64,000 nucleotides of DNA from Chrysaora quinquecirrha (taxonomy: Eukaryota; Cnidaria; Scyphozoa; Semaeostomeae; Pelagiidae), in assembly GCA_014526335.1 (NCBI GenBank), contig JACTAT010000036.1, forward strand, positions 2,055,542-2,119,541, given 5' to 3'. Positions within the stretch are counted from its first letter, which is position 1. Every line of letters begins with the position of its first letter. This document shows, in pieces, positions 1 through 12,171 of the stretch. The position numbers and the translations under genes were made by a program. Under the pieces are notes generated by a model. The model was not told the DNA's origin, ran no database searches, and was given only the letters and a program-made list of their open reading frames with translations.

Positions 1-463
1 TGAATATTACCTGGTATAAATTTGATGAAATTCCTCCTTGAGAAAATTTATTCAGAAATTATTTACTTAAAGGGGGCCCTTTTTTGGGCCACCCTGTATT
101 TTTGAAATGGCTTGAACGTTTCTCATTTGTATTACGACTGATGCGCAGAGATAATGATTTCTTAATTTTTAAGAAATACTCAAGATGTTAAACCAAATAT
201 GATCATAAATCCTAGTTTTCTTTAAACACGAGACGCGTTTCACATTTTGCACGCAGCAATCGTTGTTTGTTGTTGATCGCTAAAAAACCCACATTGTGTT
301 TTTGCCGTATTTAAAAACATGTTGACGTGATGCTACTCTATCTCAGCGATTAAAGCCTGTACACCAGTAACATTTTTTGTGAGCTGATCTACCAAAATGA
401 AATTTGAATTTGTTAAATTCCAAAGGTTCAGCTTCTTCTATTCATTGGACTGAAAGTACGAGG
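1..463. other. 5' flank of the MACPF-type gene, with one mariner-like end
   Basis: About 72-104 reads GGGCCC, T-run, GGGCCACCCTG. In reverse this is CAGGGTGGCCCAAAAAAG, like the terminal repeats of mariner-type elements and close to those at 27917 and 29235, so a truncated copy may end here. No promoter element is convincing. Confidence 0.3.
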
Positions 464-539
464 ATGAACACGCTCACCTGTTTGCTGCTGATCGCAGTTC
501 TTGCTGTGAATGTATGGAGCAACCCTCTTCTTTCAACCG
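464..539 (+). CDS. Exon 1: signal peptide
   Basis: ATG at 464 opens a 25-codon exon with a leucine/alanine/valine-rich hydrophobic core (TCLLLIAVLAVNVW), then polar residues, which is a typical secretory signal. It ends at a GTAAGA donor in phase 1. The start was chosen because the frame joins the downstream propeptide exon in phase and gives an N-terminal signal as expected for this family. Confidence 0.7.
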
Positions 540-3500
540 GTAAGACATCCACTGAGTTTTCTGATGCAAGTAAATGACAGTTAGGATTGATTTATATATC
601 TTGAAGCTTTTAAGGCCTGGTTCATAGAGCGCATTATCGGCCCGGCGAGTTAAATTCATCTTACACCACGAATGATGCGCCGTTAGAGCGCTTTAAACAG
701 CACAATGGATGTGGAAAGCAAATTTCATTCAGAGCGCATTAAGTGAAAAGATATAATTCGCTTATAATTTGCTTGGGGTAACGCATTATGAGCGCATTTA
801 ATAATTTAAGTCGCCTCAAAAAATGGTTGGTTCATACAACACATTATGATTGAATGAAACTGACACTTGTATTTTTAGGAAATTATTTAATTAACCACTC
901 TCAGAATGCGCTGTATGCTATGAACTAGGTCTTAGTTTCTTCAATGTACGGACTTAGCTGTCACCTTTCTGTGTTAGAATAATATAATAATATCAATATA
1001 GACAACATTCGACGCTTATTTTTGAAGTTTTCAGGATTCTTTTGCTAGCAAAATTGTAGAATCTTGTAGAAGAGAGTCTAGTCGGTACCTGCAGCTGTGA
1101 AATAGATAAACCAAGAAGTCGAGCTGTTTCAACACGATAACAAATCTGGAGAACGCCTGTACATCCTGAAAAACTAAGCCAATACAGCCCTGTGTTTAGA
1201 AGGCCACACGTGTAAGGACGGATGCAAAGAGAGGAGGAGTTGAACTGAAATTATATGCCTGTTGTTGCATTTTATGTTGTTCTGTTGTGTCCTGTAAATT
1301 TCTATGTTCTTTTGTGTAAAGGTAGGGGGCTAAAAACCTGCAACTTTAATCCTTAAATAAGAGATGGACGGTGAATTATGAACAATCACAGATAATCGGA
1401 ATAGTTCAAATGAATACAAAAATGAACCATCAACTTAATGTGTTTAAAGTATTTCTTTCGACTTTAGAACTTTCAACGAAGAAAATTTAGAGGGGTAGTG
1501 GGGGGTTAATGAAACTTCACTAGTGCTGTGATGAAATGTAGCCTTGAATTTATTACACTTATACTTAACATTTTTTATTTGATATCAATAATTGTATGCT
1601 TAATAAAATGAGCATGACAATGCCTTCCCACCTTTTCATCTTACTCAGTATAATCCACCCATGGCGGGTAATAGCCAATCTTGGTTTCAATTTCAAAACA
1701 AATGACAAAAATTGCCGTCATATGAAACTAGCAAATTATGGAAATATTTATCATGTTTGCTGTATAGTACCTACTGTATTTTGCCCTACGGAATTAAGTC
1801 GATGTTTGGCGATTGCCCGCTTTACAAAGCTTCCAACAAGTACTTTTTTCTCCTTGGAGCCAAAAATGCTTCATTCGCTTCAAAACAGTCAGTTGAGTTG
1901 CAGCTTTTTTGCAGAGTTGAGAGATACGAGGGTCAAAATTTAACTTGAAGTCAATGTTTACTCCCCAATAATTTCACCTGTTCTTCAGTTTTCATTTGCT
2001 TATCCTTAAAATTGATGAGCGGAGGGGAAATCTACGAGAAATACACTTGAAGCAAGTCTAAATTAATCTCACATAGTTTTTCATTATAGCTCATATTCAT
2101 AGCTGGTATTATATATCTCATATTCCTAGCTTCATTTGTATTTGTATTTTCCATATCCAGTGTGGCATTTCCCAGTTCAATTTTAGCTTCAAAATTAAAG
2201 GTGTTCTTTTCAAATATAACAGATTTTGGTTTCCCGTGTATAATCTATAGATGCCAATAGAACTACGTTTTAATACATTTTGAGATTTTTGCAATTTTAT
2301 GAAGGAATATTTCAAACATATATGAACCTAGGAGTACTTCAGCTTAAAAATATTCATTCATTCATAAGTTTTATTATTTTTTTTATTTTAGAACCAACAT
2401 CTGATGAGGACACGTCTGTAATCGAAGCACAAGAAATCGGAGATGACTCGGATCAACTTGGAAAAAGACGTATCAAAACATTGTTTCATTATAGATGCAA
2501 AATATTTGAACTAAAGAGTGAAGCTCGAATGCAAAAGTTGTGCCAATGAAATGATTACTCTCATTTGCAATTTGAAAACAACCCCAGTTCTCACAAAAAA
2601 TTGCATTACCATAATTCCTTATCCTGGTATTTTCTGAGCCAATTTCGGCATCCTGGCACAGTTGAATCCCGAGTCCCGATAAACCCGTTCGTGCCCTCTT
2701 TGACACAGAGAGCGAAGTGAAGTGTAGTCAGTTGGATTGATAGAAACACTCGTGTGTAGTGAGTTGTGTGTTGTCTTGCAGTATTGTCCTACTGGGATTG
2801 TTTCTCAATACTGAGTTATTTTCTGAACAGGCAAAATTTGTAAAAAATGAGAAAATTTGAGATTCCAGTTCAAGGATGCTTTTAATACATGTAATCTGGC
2901 GCTCTTTTGTCGTTTCCTGAATATGTATTTACCAGCATCAGTAAACTTTGACGAACAACGCTGCGGAATGTAACCTTTTTCCTTTTGAATATCAACTGAA
3001 CGGCGTTTCGAAAAAGTTAGATTTTTAAATGCATTCTTATAACACTAAAAGTTCGTGAGTCATCTAAAGATTTCCTTCATTATGCACGTCAGGTTACTTT
3101 TAGGAGTTGTTCATTGCTGTTTAAGACGGTTCACTGTCTTATCAAGAATTCTATTCAATTGTTGTTTATGTTGAAATAAATCTCCTCATTTTAAATCTTC
3201 TTACAGATGATGCCAAGGTCTTGCCAAATATCGGCTATTTGTTTCAAGCATATAATCTGATCAAAGGAAACCCATTAGATCCAAGAGGTTTTGATCCTGG
3301 TTTTTCAAGTTTGAAGATATTTGAGGCAACATATGACGATGAGAGAAAGACAAGTGATGGACGTTACAAGATTCCTGATAAAATCGATGCCATTGCTTCC
3401 ACCACATGCAGTGTTTCAGCAACGTCAGAAACGATGAGCACAGAGTCACAATACAAAGATTCTTTAAACGTGAAGGCAGAGGCATCCGTATCTGGTGGTA

Positions 3501-6500
3501 CAGCTATTTGGCAGGCATCTTTCTCAGCAAGCACAGAATACAACAGAGTCTCTGAAACACTGAAATCCAATTCAAAGTCCGTCATAAAAAGTGAAGCAAC
3601 TTGCTCAACATACGAGGCTGCTGTCCATAGCAACCCTGCACCTAAATTCACCGAGAACTTCTTCAACAATGTCGCACATCTTGCAGAAAACAAAGACTAC
3701 TACACTTTTCTTGATCGGTTCGGCACGCACTATGTAGAAAAGATTCGCATGGGATCTCGGTGAGACGTTTTGTATTTAACAGTTTTAGCCCCACTGCCTG
3801 AGAGAGAGGCTATTATAGTCGTATAGCTTAATTCCCCATCTCCAACCCTAATGAAACCAGGGGTCAGTATATGATTCACAATTATGTTATACTTTATAAA
3901 TCTAAATTATTCATAAACTAGCCGTTAACACCGTTAAGGAAGTGCTGCTCGGGCAGCTTTTACGCCTTTCAATGTTGAATGTTGGAAGATATGAAAAGAG
4001 CAAAGAACTGAGACTAAATTGAGATTGTAATAAATGCAGATGTTTTAAGAAATCAATATTAGTTAGGAATACATCTTCGTGACTAATTTTAGCCACCCTT
4101 TGCAAGCTCAAGTCAAAACAGCCCGCCATATTGTTCGCAAGATGAAATGTGAATGCAATTACTTGCACATGCGCAAAAGCGCGATGAAAAGAAGGTCACA
4201 AACAAACATACAAAAATCGAAATATTTCACAAGTATATTCTGCTACGCAGGAGCCTCATGCTGTTCTGCAGCAATTATGGTACATTTTTTAACTTAGCTA
4301 CAATCTTGGACAACAATTATGAAACAAACTGAGATTTTCATTGATATTTGTATTACCATTGTATTTTACCCCTCCCCCTTACTCAATGTTGATCAAATGG
4401 CGTGGAATTGTTTTCATTATTACTCAACATTGACCCAAGGGGTAAGGGGGAGTGAGCTATTGATAAGGAATTGCTGGACTAACTCGAAGTCTTCTGTGTG
4501 TCTCATTATATTTTGTCCAGCTACTTGATATCATCATGATATTACAACATCTTCGCGACGCATTAAACTACTTGTGTCAAATATAACTTTTCAACTCTTC
4601 CCAGCGATGTTTTTTTATGTAAATGGGCAAAACTATTTTTTCACAATTATTAACCAAATGTTTTCCTTTTTTCAAACGAGCAAAAACGGGTGCTCCGAAA
4701 ACCACTCGAACAATTGTGGGGTACCACAAGCTGGGTGCAGGTTCGTGTTTCGTTTGTCGAGCTATTGTCGTTTACATTTTCCTTATTTTTATCGTATAAC
4801 TCTAGCAACCGCTTCAAAAAATCAACAAACGCAAACTAGGTAATTCACTGTCCATTTCACCTAACTTTTCGCAGACAGCAACGTTTCGTACCCAAGAAAA
4901 CACCAAATGCAAGAAGAAACTGTACGTTCGCGATGAGTATATTCTTAATATGTCTTACAAGACTTGTAAGACCATATCTCTACCGGCATACTTTTTCTTT
5001 ATGTTAGATATTCAAAATGCAAACAATTACGAAAGAAAAGATGGAAAAACTGCAAAGCGAAGGAATCGATGTTTCCGTTACAGCATCTGCATCGCTAATT
5101 GGAACAGTTGATGTCTCGACAAGTACATCTGTTTCGAAATCAAAAGAAGAAATGGAAAAGTTTGAAAAAGTCTTGAAGAGATAAAAGAAGTTACATTTGG
5201 TTCCAAGCCACCATCTGATGGTAAATTTCCTTTCCATTCTGTAAACAATTTTATAAAACAACAACGTAAATTAGATTTAGTCGCAAGGAAATAAGATGGC
5301 AATATGGAGGTGACGGTTGTTGCAAAACTTTGGCTCAGTTCATAGTCAATAGAATAAACACTGGTCTGGAAGCCTATTGTTTCAGTCTATTGTTCGCGCG
5401 TAGAGCTCGAGTCAGTGTAAAAAGCTGTCATGTGATCTAAAACTGAGCATTGCGACGCCTTAGCAACACCGCCAATAGAGTAAAACCAATGCTAATGACA
5501 GTGAAATGCATCTACTAGCACATCGATTTGCCAAAAAATATTGTAAATGCATGCAAAGTATTGTACTGTAGAAGAGAACGATAAATGGAGATTTCGAAAA
5601 TTAAGAACAGTTCTTTAGAACTTCATAACACAATTTTACCTTGGAATAACTCTGCTCTTCCGCAGTGCTCAGTCACTCAGTTGATCCCGGTTCTTGATTC
5701 AAGATGCTAGTGTCTGAATTAGCTAAAATACCTCGACATAAACCTCTTGAAAATTAAGCAAAAATAAAACCATCTTATTTTTCGTTAAATTTTCTACAGT
5801 TTTCTGCACTTTTCATGGTTCTGAGTCACACAATTAATATACTTTTAGTGATCAAAATTAGGACTTGTTGAGACCGCAGTTACTGTATTCTTTTCTTCCT
5901 CCATATTCGCATATTTGCACGTTCTGGAGTAAAAGTATCTACCGCCAAAGAATGGAAAGCATTTTTCAAAGCCTGTTTAGATTCGCAAATACATATGTCC
6001 AACAACAAGTCCAACTTTCTGTACTTTTTGAAAGATCTCACAAAAAATTCATTTTTACAAATCTTCAGACAACGGCTTAAGACAACATTAACTTCGGATG
6101 CGGACAAACAGTTTTTCTGCGATAAATAAAATAAACGTTGTCAAAAACAAAGTCTTGAAAAAAGACATGAGAAAATGCGTTGTAAATACGACGTGACGTT
6201 GTTTTCCAATATTTTTACGCTTATTGTGGCATTGAGAGAGTTTTATATTTTTCCGGGCCTGATGAAAACAACCTTTGGTAAAAACAAAACGGTAGAATAG
6301 TATTTTGATTTATAATGAATTTCTCCCCTCATTTTCTGCCATGGGGTGCATCTCTTGTAGACGGCCGAAATGTGCCACCGAGATTTTACAAATCCACAAA
6401 GACCCATTTACAGTTTAGACACATACCCTTTATTGCCCTTTATGGGGAATACAAGTGGAATATGAGAGTAAAAGACTTTTTAGGCCTCAAATTCACTTTT

Positions 6501-9500
6501 GTACTAGTATATGCGGAACAAAAGTGAATAACTTTGTTGGAGTTTTTTGATCCTCGAAAGTTTGTTTTATCTAGATTTTGATTTGCAAAATGTTTATTCT
6601 GAAAATGAGCTCCATATCGTTGCACTGTTTTTCGAGGAACCGAATCAAATTTTTGCATGAATTTTTTTAGGTTTGGAAAAGAGAAAATTTCTCCAAAACT
6701 AGCCACGCCACATCAAGATTTTTGTTTGATGTAACATCCAGGGTGCAAGGAACATTTTGCACAAGGTGAGTAGTTCGGGGAAATTGGCGTTTGGTTTTCA
6801 TGTTATGCTATTTTTGCAAAAAATGTCAACGCATTTTTAAACAAAATTTTCAATAACAAGCAAAGATAAGATAATCTTTTTAAGCAAACGATTGAAAACA
6901 GAAACCTGTTCTTGAAATTCTTAGTTTTCTAAAGTCTCTTTTGACAATCTGTCAAAATATTTCAATGATAACTGGAGTTTTGTGGAAAATATTAAGACCT
7001 TTAGCAGTGTCACTTTGCAAAAGTGCTCTTTGTACATAGGCAGTAGTTGCGGATAAAATGACGCAAACGAAATATTTCTTCCCTTTTCTTCCCTATGTTA
7101 TGCGTGCGCGCACACGGTGAGACCGCTGACCAAAGATTCAAAAATTACCGCGAAAATTACGATTTCGTTGTAAATTTAAACAGCACACACTCTGGGAATG
7201 GGCCAAAAATTCGAACAAGGAGTGCTTTAATACATGAGGCAATGACAACTTTAACAATGACAGATAAAACTTCGGAAATCCAATTTTCCCAGAGATGACG
7301 ACTGAATTTTGGATATGCTGAAGGTTTCCTCTGAGCAACGATTATCATTTGGTGATGGACAGAGGTGTGGATTTTTTTCTTTGAAACTCCAAAAAAGCAA
7401 CAAAATGGATGCTGTTACGCATTGGATTTGGTCTATCGATACTAATTTGAATATGAATATGTGCTAACATGATCTTAAATAATTTTTCTTTGAGACTTGA
7501 ACTAATCAGGGCTGTAATTTTCAGGTTAAAAATATTTTTCTTGTTTCCAAAAATATTTTTGGAAATATCGGCGACTCTTATTGTAGAAATAAATTTCGGA
7601 TATAAAGGACGTGTCAATATGAACAAAAATAAAGTGAGCATGAATAAAATAAAAAAAAACATCGCATTTCTTTGCAAATAATTTCTTGAAAATCCAGGTT
7701 CTTGCTCCCGCACACATGCGAAGCAAGCAGAAGCAAGAAAATGCACGCTTCTGCGCGCGCGCTTTTGTGCGCAAGCAGGAATTTGATTGCGCAAGTAACT
7801 GCCCGCCCCTGGTTTAAGATCTGACGCCACCATTGCAGTTCACGGCCACCTCGCTTAGGCTCTTTGCACAGCGCGAAACATTTTTCCTTATGTTGGACTG
7901 CTTTGAATGCCCGAATGGAGCGCTGGCACACTAGTAGAATATGACAGTACCAATTTCGCATGCTCTGACAAAGGGAACGATAGTGGTGATTTGCAATAGT
8001 ATAGTGTATTCAGTTTGCAAAGTTGATTTTATAGCCAAAAGGGTGTGCGATTTTTAGGGTTTTTAAGATGCCCTTTTCACATATGGTATTAGATTTAAGG
8101 GAATTATTGATTTTGATATCCGGGTTGTATTGGTAAACGTTGCAATGGCTTACTAGTTGAATTGCAAAGTTAGGTAAGATTTGTCCTTTTCTTCATATTC
8201 CCTTTTCTAAGTAAAAAGAAGAATGATTTTTTCCAAATAAATGGGCGTGCCCTTCGGATTCATACAGGTCTATAAATGGTATATATCGAGAGGTGATTCA
8301 CTCCTTAGAAATTTCTTACACCCATGTTGGAGAACCTGCTCTTTTCATGGAAGTCCCTTGAAAATACCTTCAAATATCTTAATCTATAAAATATCTTTTA
8401 CAGCTTGTGTAGCACGTTCCTACCAAAAACTCGTATAAGGTCCCTTTCCTTCAGGCTAAAAGCCTGCGAAACTCTGACTGCTATTAAACCACACGATCGA
8501 ACCATTTCTATTTCAAATATCAAAGAACGGCCCTCCTCTTCATATATAGCTACATCCATATAACAATACTGTACCTAAAGCAACACCGTATTTTTTGTCT
8601 AGTACTTAAATACTTAAAATTTGTGAGTGAAAAAGAGTCTTAGATTAATTATTTTAGTACATTGTTTACATCAGGTACAACAGCCACATGGATCCAACAA
8701 TCAACTGATTCTCCGTATCCTGTATATTACAGTTTAAGGAGCATTCTCGAATTGTTCAGAGCAGAGTATTTCAGAGATAAGCCTGATGTACCGTTCAATG
8801 AAATTAAACAAGGACTTCAAGAATTCTTACAGGTTTTTATTCACTTTATTATGTTAATAAGACATGTGAATTCGATATTCTTAGATGAGCTAACAACTCA
8901 AACTCTAATGTTTGCAACAATAGTTTTGTTTTCACCAACAAGAAAGTCGAACTCATGTTACTGCATGCGCAAAAGAGAAGACTTTCGTCGATGCAAGTCA
9001 AGAAATACAGAAACAAAAGGCAATGCGAGCCTTACGAGCAATTTTTACTTCAATGAATAAAATTAGCAATTTTCCATCTTTTGCTTGCAACAAGGCAATC
9101 CTATGCCATAATTTTTATCTTATGTTTGAAAAATTGTTTTGTTCTTAAAATCAGCCCATTTTGTACGTCCACTTGGTGGCCCTGTCTCCCCGGACCGCGC
9201 AGTTATATTGTGGTGGAGCCCAAAACTGCAAGAAATTACTTGTAAATTTGACGAAGTTCACAGCTATTAGCTTTTCAATTTTGCATTTTTCGCTCGCATT
9301 CTCTAGAGCTAGCTATCTTTTCCCTAGCATCTTTTTTCAGGAGAAATGCTTCTAATGACTTGTAAATGTCTTTATTTGGGTTGTGCCTATCATTTTCTCG
9401 AAACAGCTGCAGCTTATATTCTCCTCTCATGCAAATAATTCTTGCTTGTTCTTCGCTATTTCGTGTAACATTAACACGTGCACGAAATCTTGGAGTGGAG

Positions 9501-12171
9501 CTTTATCCTTACCCATCACTCTGAAGATGCGCACATTTCAAATTTTTACGCAGATTGCTTATTATTGATTATGCCAAAAAATATTTCTTGGGGAAAATGT
9601 CTATGCCAATGTGACAAAAAGCGTACTTAGTTTTGCCATGTACGGCGAATTTCTTGTTTTTCTTCCCGACAAGACAGGTCACTAATGATAACTTTTATTA
9701 AAGGTTTCAATTTCTTAGGGTTTTGCTTATAACTTGAGGACGTTTGGGAATGTGGCAAGGTAGATTTGGAGGCAATGCAGCAGTTAAAAAGCTTGCATAA
9801 TGCATATCTGGCAAAACAGACAAGCTTTGAAGTAGGCAGCAAAAAATGTGTTTTGAACAAGATGTAAAACGCTTTTGCGAGTATATTTGCCGCTGAGAAA
9901 ATTTGCTCCAATATAAAAATTTTACTATTGAAATGATTTTGCTGAAGGCCTGGCCACTGCATTGCCAGAATGTGCATACTGTGTTCAATATATGCAAGGA
10001 AGAATATATATATTCTCAAAAGTTTTTTGTCTAACATGAAACTCCTGAGAGTAATAACGTATGTACGAATTTATACCCGGATGTGGATCAAAATGCATCA
10101 ATAAGAAAACTGAAGGTGAATTGACATTGTGTTTTGAAGACCTATAGGCGAATCAATAAGTAACAAAAACTGAAAAGGAATACATTTTTCCCACTGAAAA
10201 TTTGATAGTAAATAGCTTCAGTAGAATTTTTAGATCTTGATCAGCTACCTTTATGCGCTTTCCGATTTCAGGTACACATGATTATCGCATAAATGTGCTC
10301 CAGTAAAAGTTTTAAATTTTAATATTTTTCAGGGTTACTGCGCACAATTTAGAAAGAAACACCATAACGTGAATGCTGAGTGTGAAGGGCCTAAAAAGGG
10401 CTGTGGAGGTGGAAGCATCTGCAGTGCCAATGCAGATTGCATAGATGGCCAAACTGGTAGCCATGGACAGGATTACAAGTGCCAATGCAAGGCTGGATTC
10501 AAAGGAGATGGTGTTCGCTGTGAAAACGTAGGTAACTAAATATAAACCTGAACCTATTTTTCGAGAGAAAGCCGATTTCCGATATAACCATTAACTCTGA
10601 ATGAAGCTTGCACAATAAAAAAAAGCAGACGAGCCCTAAGCAAGAGCATAACACTAAATGGGAGTACTGATGAGTATATTCATTTAAAATCTAGTACCTT
10701 GTGCTCATATGATATGAAGCCTTAGTGTTGATGCTATAAGGTACCTGAGCGAAGTCAGTTATCAACTCTCATCGCAAGGTGCAACACTTTAAAATGCGCC
10801 GTTTACACGAGGCCAATGGAATAGTCCCACTTAGATCTATTAAATAAAGGTACAGTTCATGCCAAATTTGAGAACAGTTCTGCACAGCCTTCAACTCTCG
10901 TAATCCATGATTAATTAGTTTGAAAGCTTTGAGACTTGATTAAATAAAAGTGTAAAAATCGCATTTCCAGTCATTTCTTCAGCCTTTCAAGTCTCCAGGA
11001 TGATTTTCATAGTGTCTGGTTTCTGAGAATATCCATTTCGAACCATTCTAGTGCTTACGCAAGGAATTTTAGTGTAGGGTTCTAAAGAAACCTACTCTAT
11101 TCATATCTACTTGGGTACTGTTAGCAGTTTTGTAAGAAACGGCTAAATAATGCTACTTGTACTCATTTTGGTACAGTTCCATCAGTTTCTACGTGCTACT
11201 GGCGAACTATCTTTGTTTTTTATCCATTTGAATTAAAATTTATTTCATTTTCTAGTTCGCGTATGGACTCCAACAAAATCCATAACACAAAAACTCAAAG
11301 GTGGTTGGGGCACTTGGGGTGGAATGCAATATTGTCCGAACGGCGTATTTGCTGAAGGATTCATTCTCAAGGCAGAACCTTACATTGATGGTGATGATAC
11401 AGCTGCAAATGGTGTTTGCCTTATTTGCAATGGTCGCACTGACGTTTGCTCAAAAATAGGACCCTGGGGGTACTGGTCAGAAGAATACAAATGTCCAGCA
11501 GGTTCATACTTGTCTGGTTGGAGACAAAATGTTGAGTCTTACCAGGGAAGGGGAGATGACACAGCATTGGACAACGTAGAATATAGATGCAGAGATTTCA
11601 GCACATGGGAACTGCAGAAAAACACTTTGAAAGGAAATGGTCCACAATGGGGCTCTTGGAGCAGATACGTTGAATGTCCAGATAATGAATTCATTTGTGG
11701 TATCAAAACAAGGGTCGAGGATCCTGATGGTGATGATACAGCACTGAATGATATTGAGCATAAATGCTGTAAACCTAAGTTAACAAGAAGAAAGAGAACA
11801 AGTCAACATGGACAGGTGGGCCTTATATTTTTGTTTTTTTTTTATCTAACTTTATGTTTTGTATTCTTGAACGAGAATGGGCCGCAAGTTACTGTATTGA
11901 ATATATACTGATATAAAGGAAAGACATAATAGACCCTCTAATCACTTCAGAATTAAATTTTTAAAAGACGAACAAGTCAACGGACATAAAAGGAAAGAAC
12001 TCGAAGCTTTTATTCGTTTCTTTTTAAGCTTTGTCATGCGAGAAAAAAAAATTTAGAATGCAATCCTTTTGCCTCACTATGAAATAGGGCGAGTGCATTT
12101 TCTTCGAACTGAAACAACCTTTTCTCTTCTTTTCAGGAAAATCTTTCGCAAGAGGAACAATATTACAAATG
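464..12171 (+). CDS. Secreted MACPF-EGF-VMO-I protein (putative pore-former), 8 exons
   Basis: Inferred exons: 464-539, 2392-2469, 3207-3759, 5008-5220, 8675-8832, 10333-10531, 11256-11815 and 12136-12171. Splice sites are GT/AG and phases agree at every join except 3759/5008, which is one base out. Order of parts: signal peptide, acidic propeptide ending in GKR, MACPF domain (FGTHY signature in exon 3), one EGF-like module (exon 6), then a VMO-I domain (exon 7) and a short basic tail. MACPF proteins oligomerise into membrane pores; in cnidarians, MACPF plus EGF is known from sea-anemone venom proteins, but the fold also serves immunity and development, so a toxin role is inference. VMO-I is a secreted beta-prism domain of egg coats and mucosal fluids and could act as a binding module. 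The coding frame is broken in exon 4, so the locus may be a pseudogene or carry a sequence error. Domain calls are firm; exon ends and gene status less so. Confidence 0.75.
611..934. mobile_element. MITE with imperfect TIRs in intron 1
   Basis: The left end TAAGGCCTGGTTCATAG and the reverse complement of the right end (TAAGACCTAGTTCATAG) match with two differences. GAGCGCATT-type motifs recur inside. The element is about 320 bp, non-coding, with a possible TA target. It lies in intron 1 of the MACPF-type gene. Confidence 0.6.
2392..2469 (+). CDS. Exon 2: acidic propeptide with dibasic processing site
   Basis: A T-rich acceptor ending TTTTAG precedes an Asp/Glu-rich stretch ending in LGKR. 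An acidic leader followed by Lys-Arg is the usual form of cnidarian secreted-protein propeptides cleaved by furin-like proteases. It joins exon 1 in phase 1 and exon 3 in phase 1. Confidence 0.65.
3207..3759 (+). CDS. Exon 3: N-terminal part of MACPF domain
   Basis: About 184 codons follow a TTCTTACAG acceptor. It contains the segment before the first MACPF transmembrane cluster and ends with FLDRFGTHY, matching the MACPF signature core (G-T-H-Y/F). The Ser/Thr/Ala-rich alternation before the signature fits the amphipathic regions that become membrane hairpins in MACPF pores. It ends at a GTGAGA donor. Confidence 0.8.
4371..4452. repeat. Imperfect inverted repeat in intron 3
   Basis: CCCCCTTACTCAATGTTGATC faces ACTCAACATTGACCCAAGGGGTAAGGGGG, giving arms of roughly 20 bases with a small bulge. 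It may be a short foldback element remnant. Confidence 0.4.
5008..5220 (+). CDS. Exon 4: central MACPF segment, reading frame broken
   Basis: Between a TATGTTAG acceptor and a GTAAAT donor lies a Ser/Thr/Val-rich amphipathic stretch (SVTASASLIGTVDVSTS) then a charged helix, as in the second transmembrane region of MACPF domains. The helix frame meets TAA at about 5182. The conserved MACPF continuation (VTFGSKPPSD, about 5190-5220) is open in another frame and is the one in phase with exon 5. The join to exon 3 is also one base out with the visible splice sites. Either sequence errors or genuine inactivation would explain this. Confidence 0.6.
5221..8674 (+). other. 3.45-kb intron of the MACPF-type gene, nothing recognised
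   Basis: AT-rich intron between exons 4 and 5. I see no domain, RNA gene or complete transposon. Open frames here are short and lack codon structure. Confidence 0.5.
8675..8832 (+). CDS. Exon 5: C-terminal MACPF segment
   Basis: It opens after ACATCAG and ends CTTACAG before GTTTTT. It encodes TWIQQSTDSPYPVYYSLRSI and a following LELF. A P-V/I-x-Y-x-L-x-x-I/L segment commonly closes the MACPF core ahead of the EGF module. The phase agrees with the alternative frame at the end of exon 4 and with exon 6. Confidence 0.65.
8833..11255 (+). other. Introns 5 and 6 of the MACPF-type gene
   Basis: Two introns (8833-10332 and 10532-11255) around the EGF exon. No repeats with clear ends or coding segments were recognised in either. 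Confidence 0.45.
10333..10531 (+). CDS. Exon 6: EGF-like module
   Basis: The exon follows TTTTTCAG and encodes a six-cysteine EGF-like pattern (C-x-x-N-A-D-C, then YKCQCKAGFKGDGVRC). The C-x-C-x-x-G-F-x-G-D-G-x-x-C ending is diagnostic of EGF. An EGF module directly after MACPF is the arrangement of known sea-anemone MACPF toxins. The exon ends at GTAG/GTAACT in phase 1. Confidence 0.8.
11256..11815 (+). CDS. Exon 7: VMO-I (vitelline membrane outer layer protein I) domain
   Basis: About 186 codons with three internal repeats, each built around W-G-x-W, a CP or C motif and G-D-D-T-A (GGWGTWGG, GPWGYWSE, PQWGSWSR; GDDTAANGV, GDDTALDNV, GDDTALNDI). These are the hallmarks of VMO-I, whose three-fold beta-prism includes several disulfides, and the length matches the family. 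After a final CC pair comes a basic tail (KLTRRKRT). The frame joins the EGF exon as a split valine codon. I recognise the domain clearly; its ligand here is unknown. Confidence 0.85.
12136..12171 (+). CDS. Exon 8: short terminal exon
   Basis: CTCTTCTTTTCAG at 12135 is a good acceptor, and the in-phase frame reads 11 polar codons then TGA at 12169-12171. If it is not used, exon 7 would instead read through 11816-11911 into hydrophobic codons ending in TGA. The spliced end is the more plausible for a secreted protein. Confidence 0.45.
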
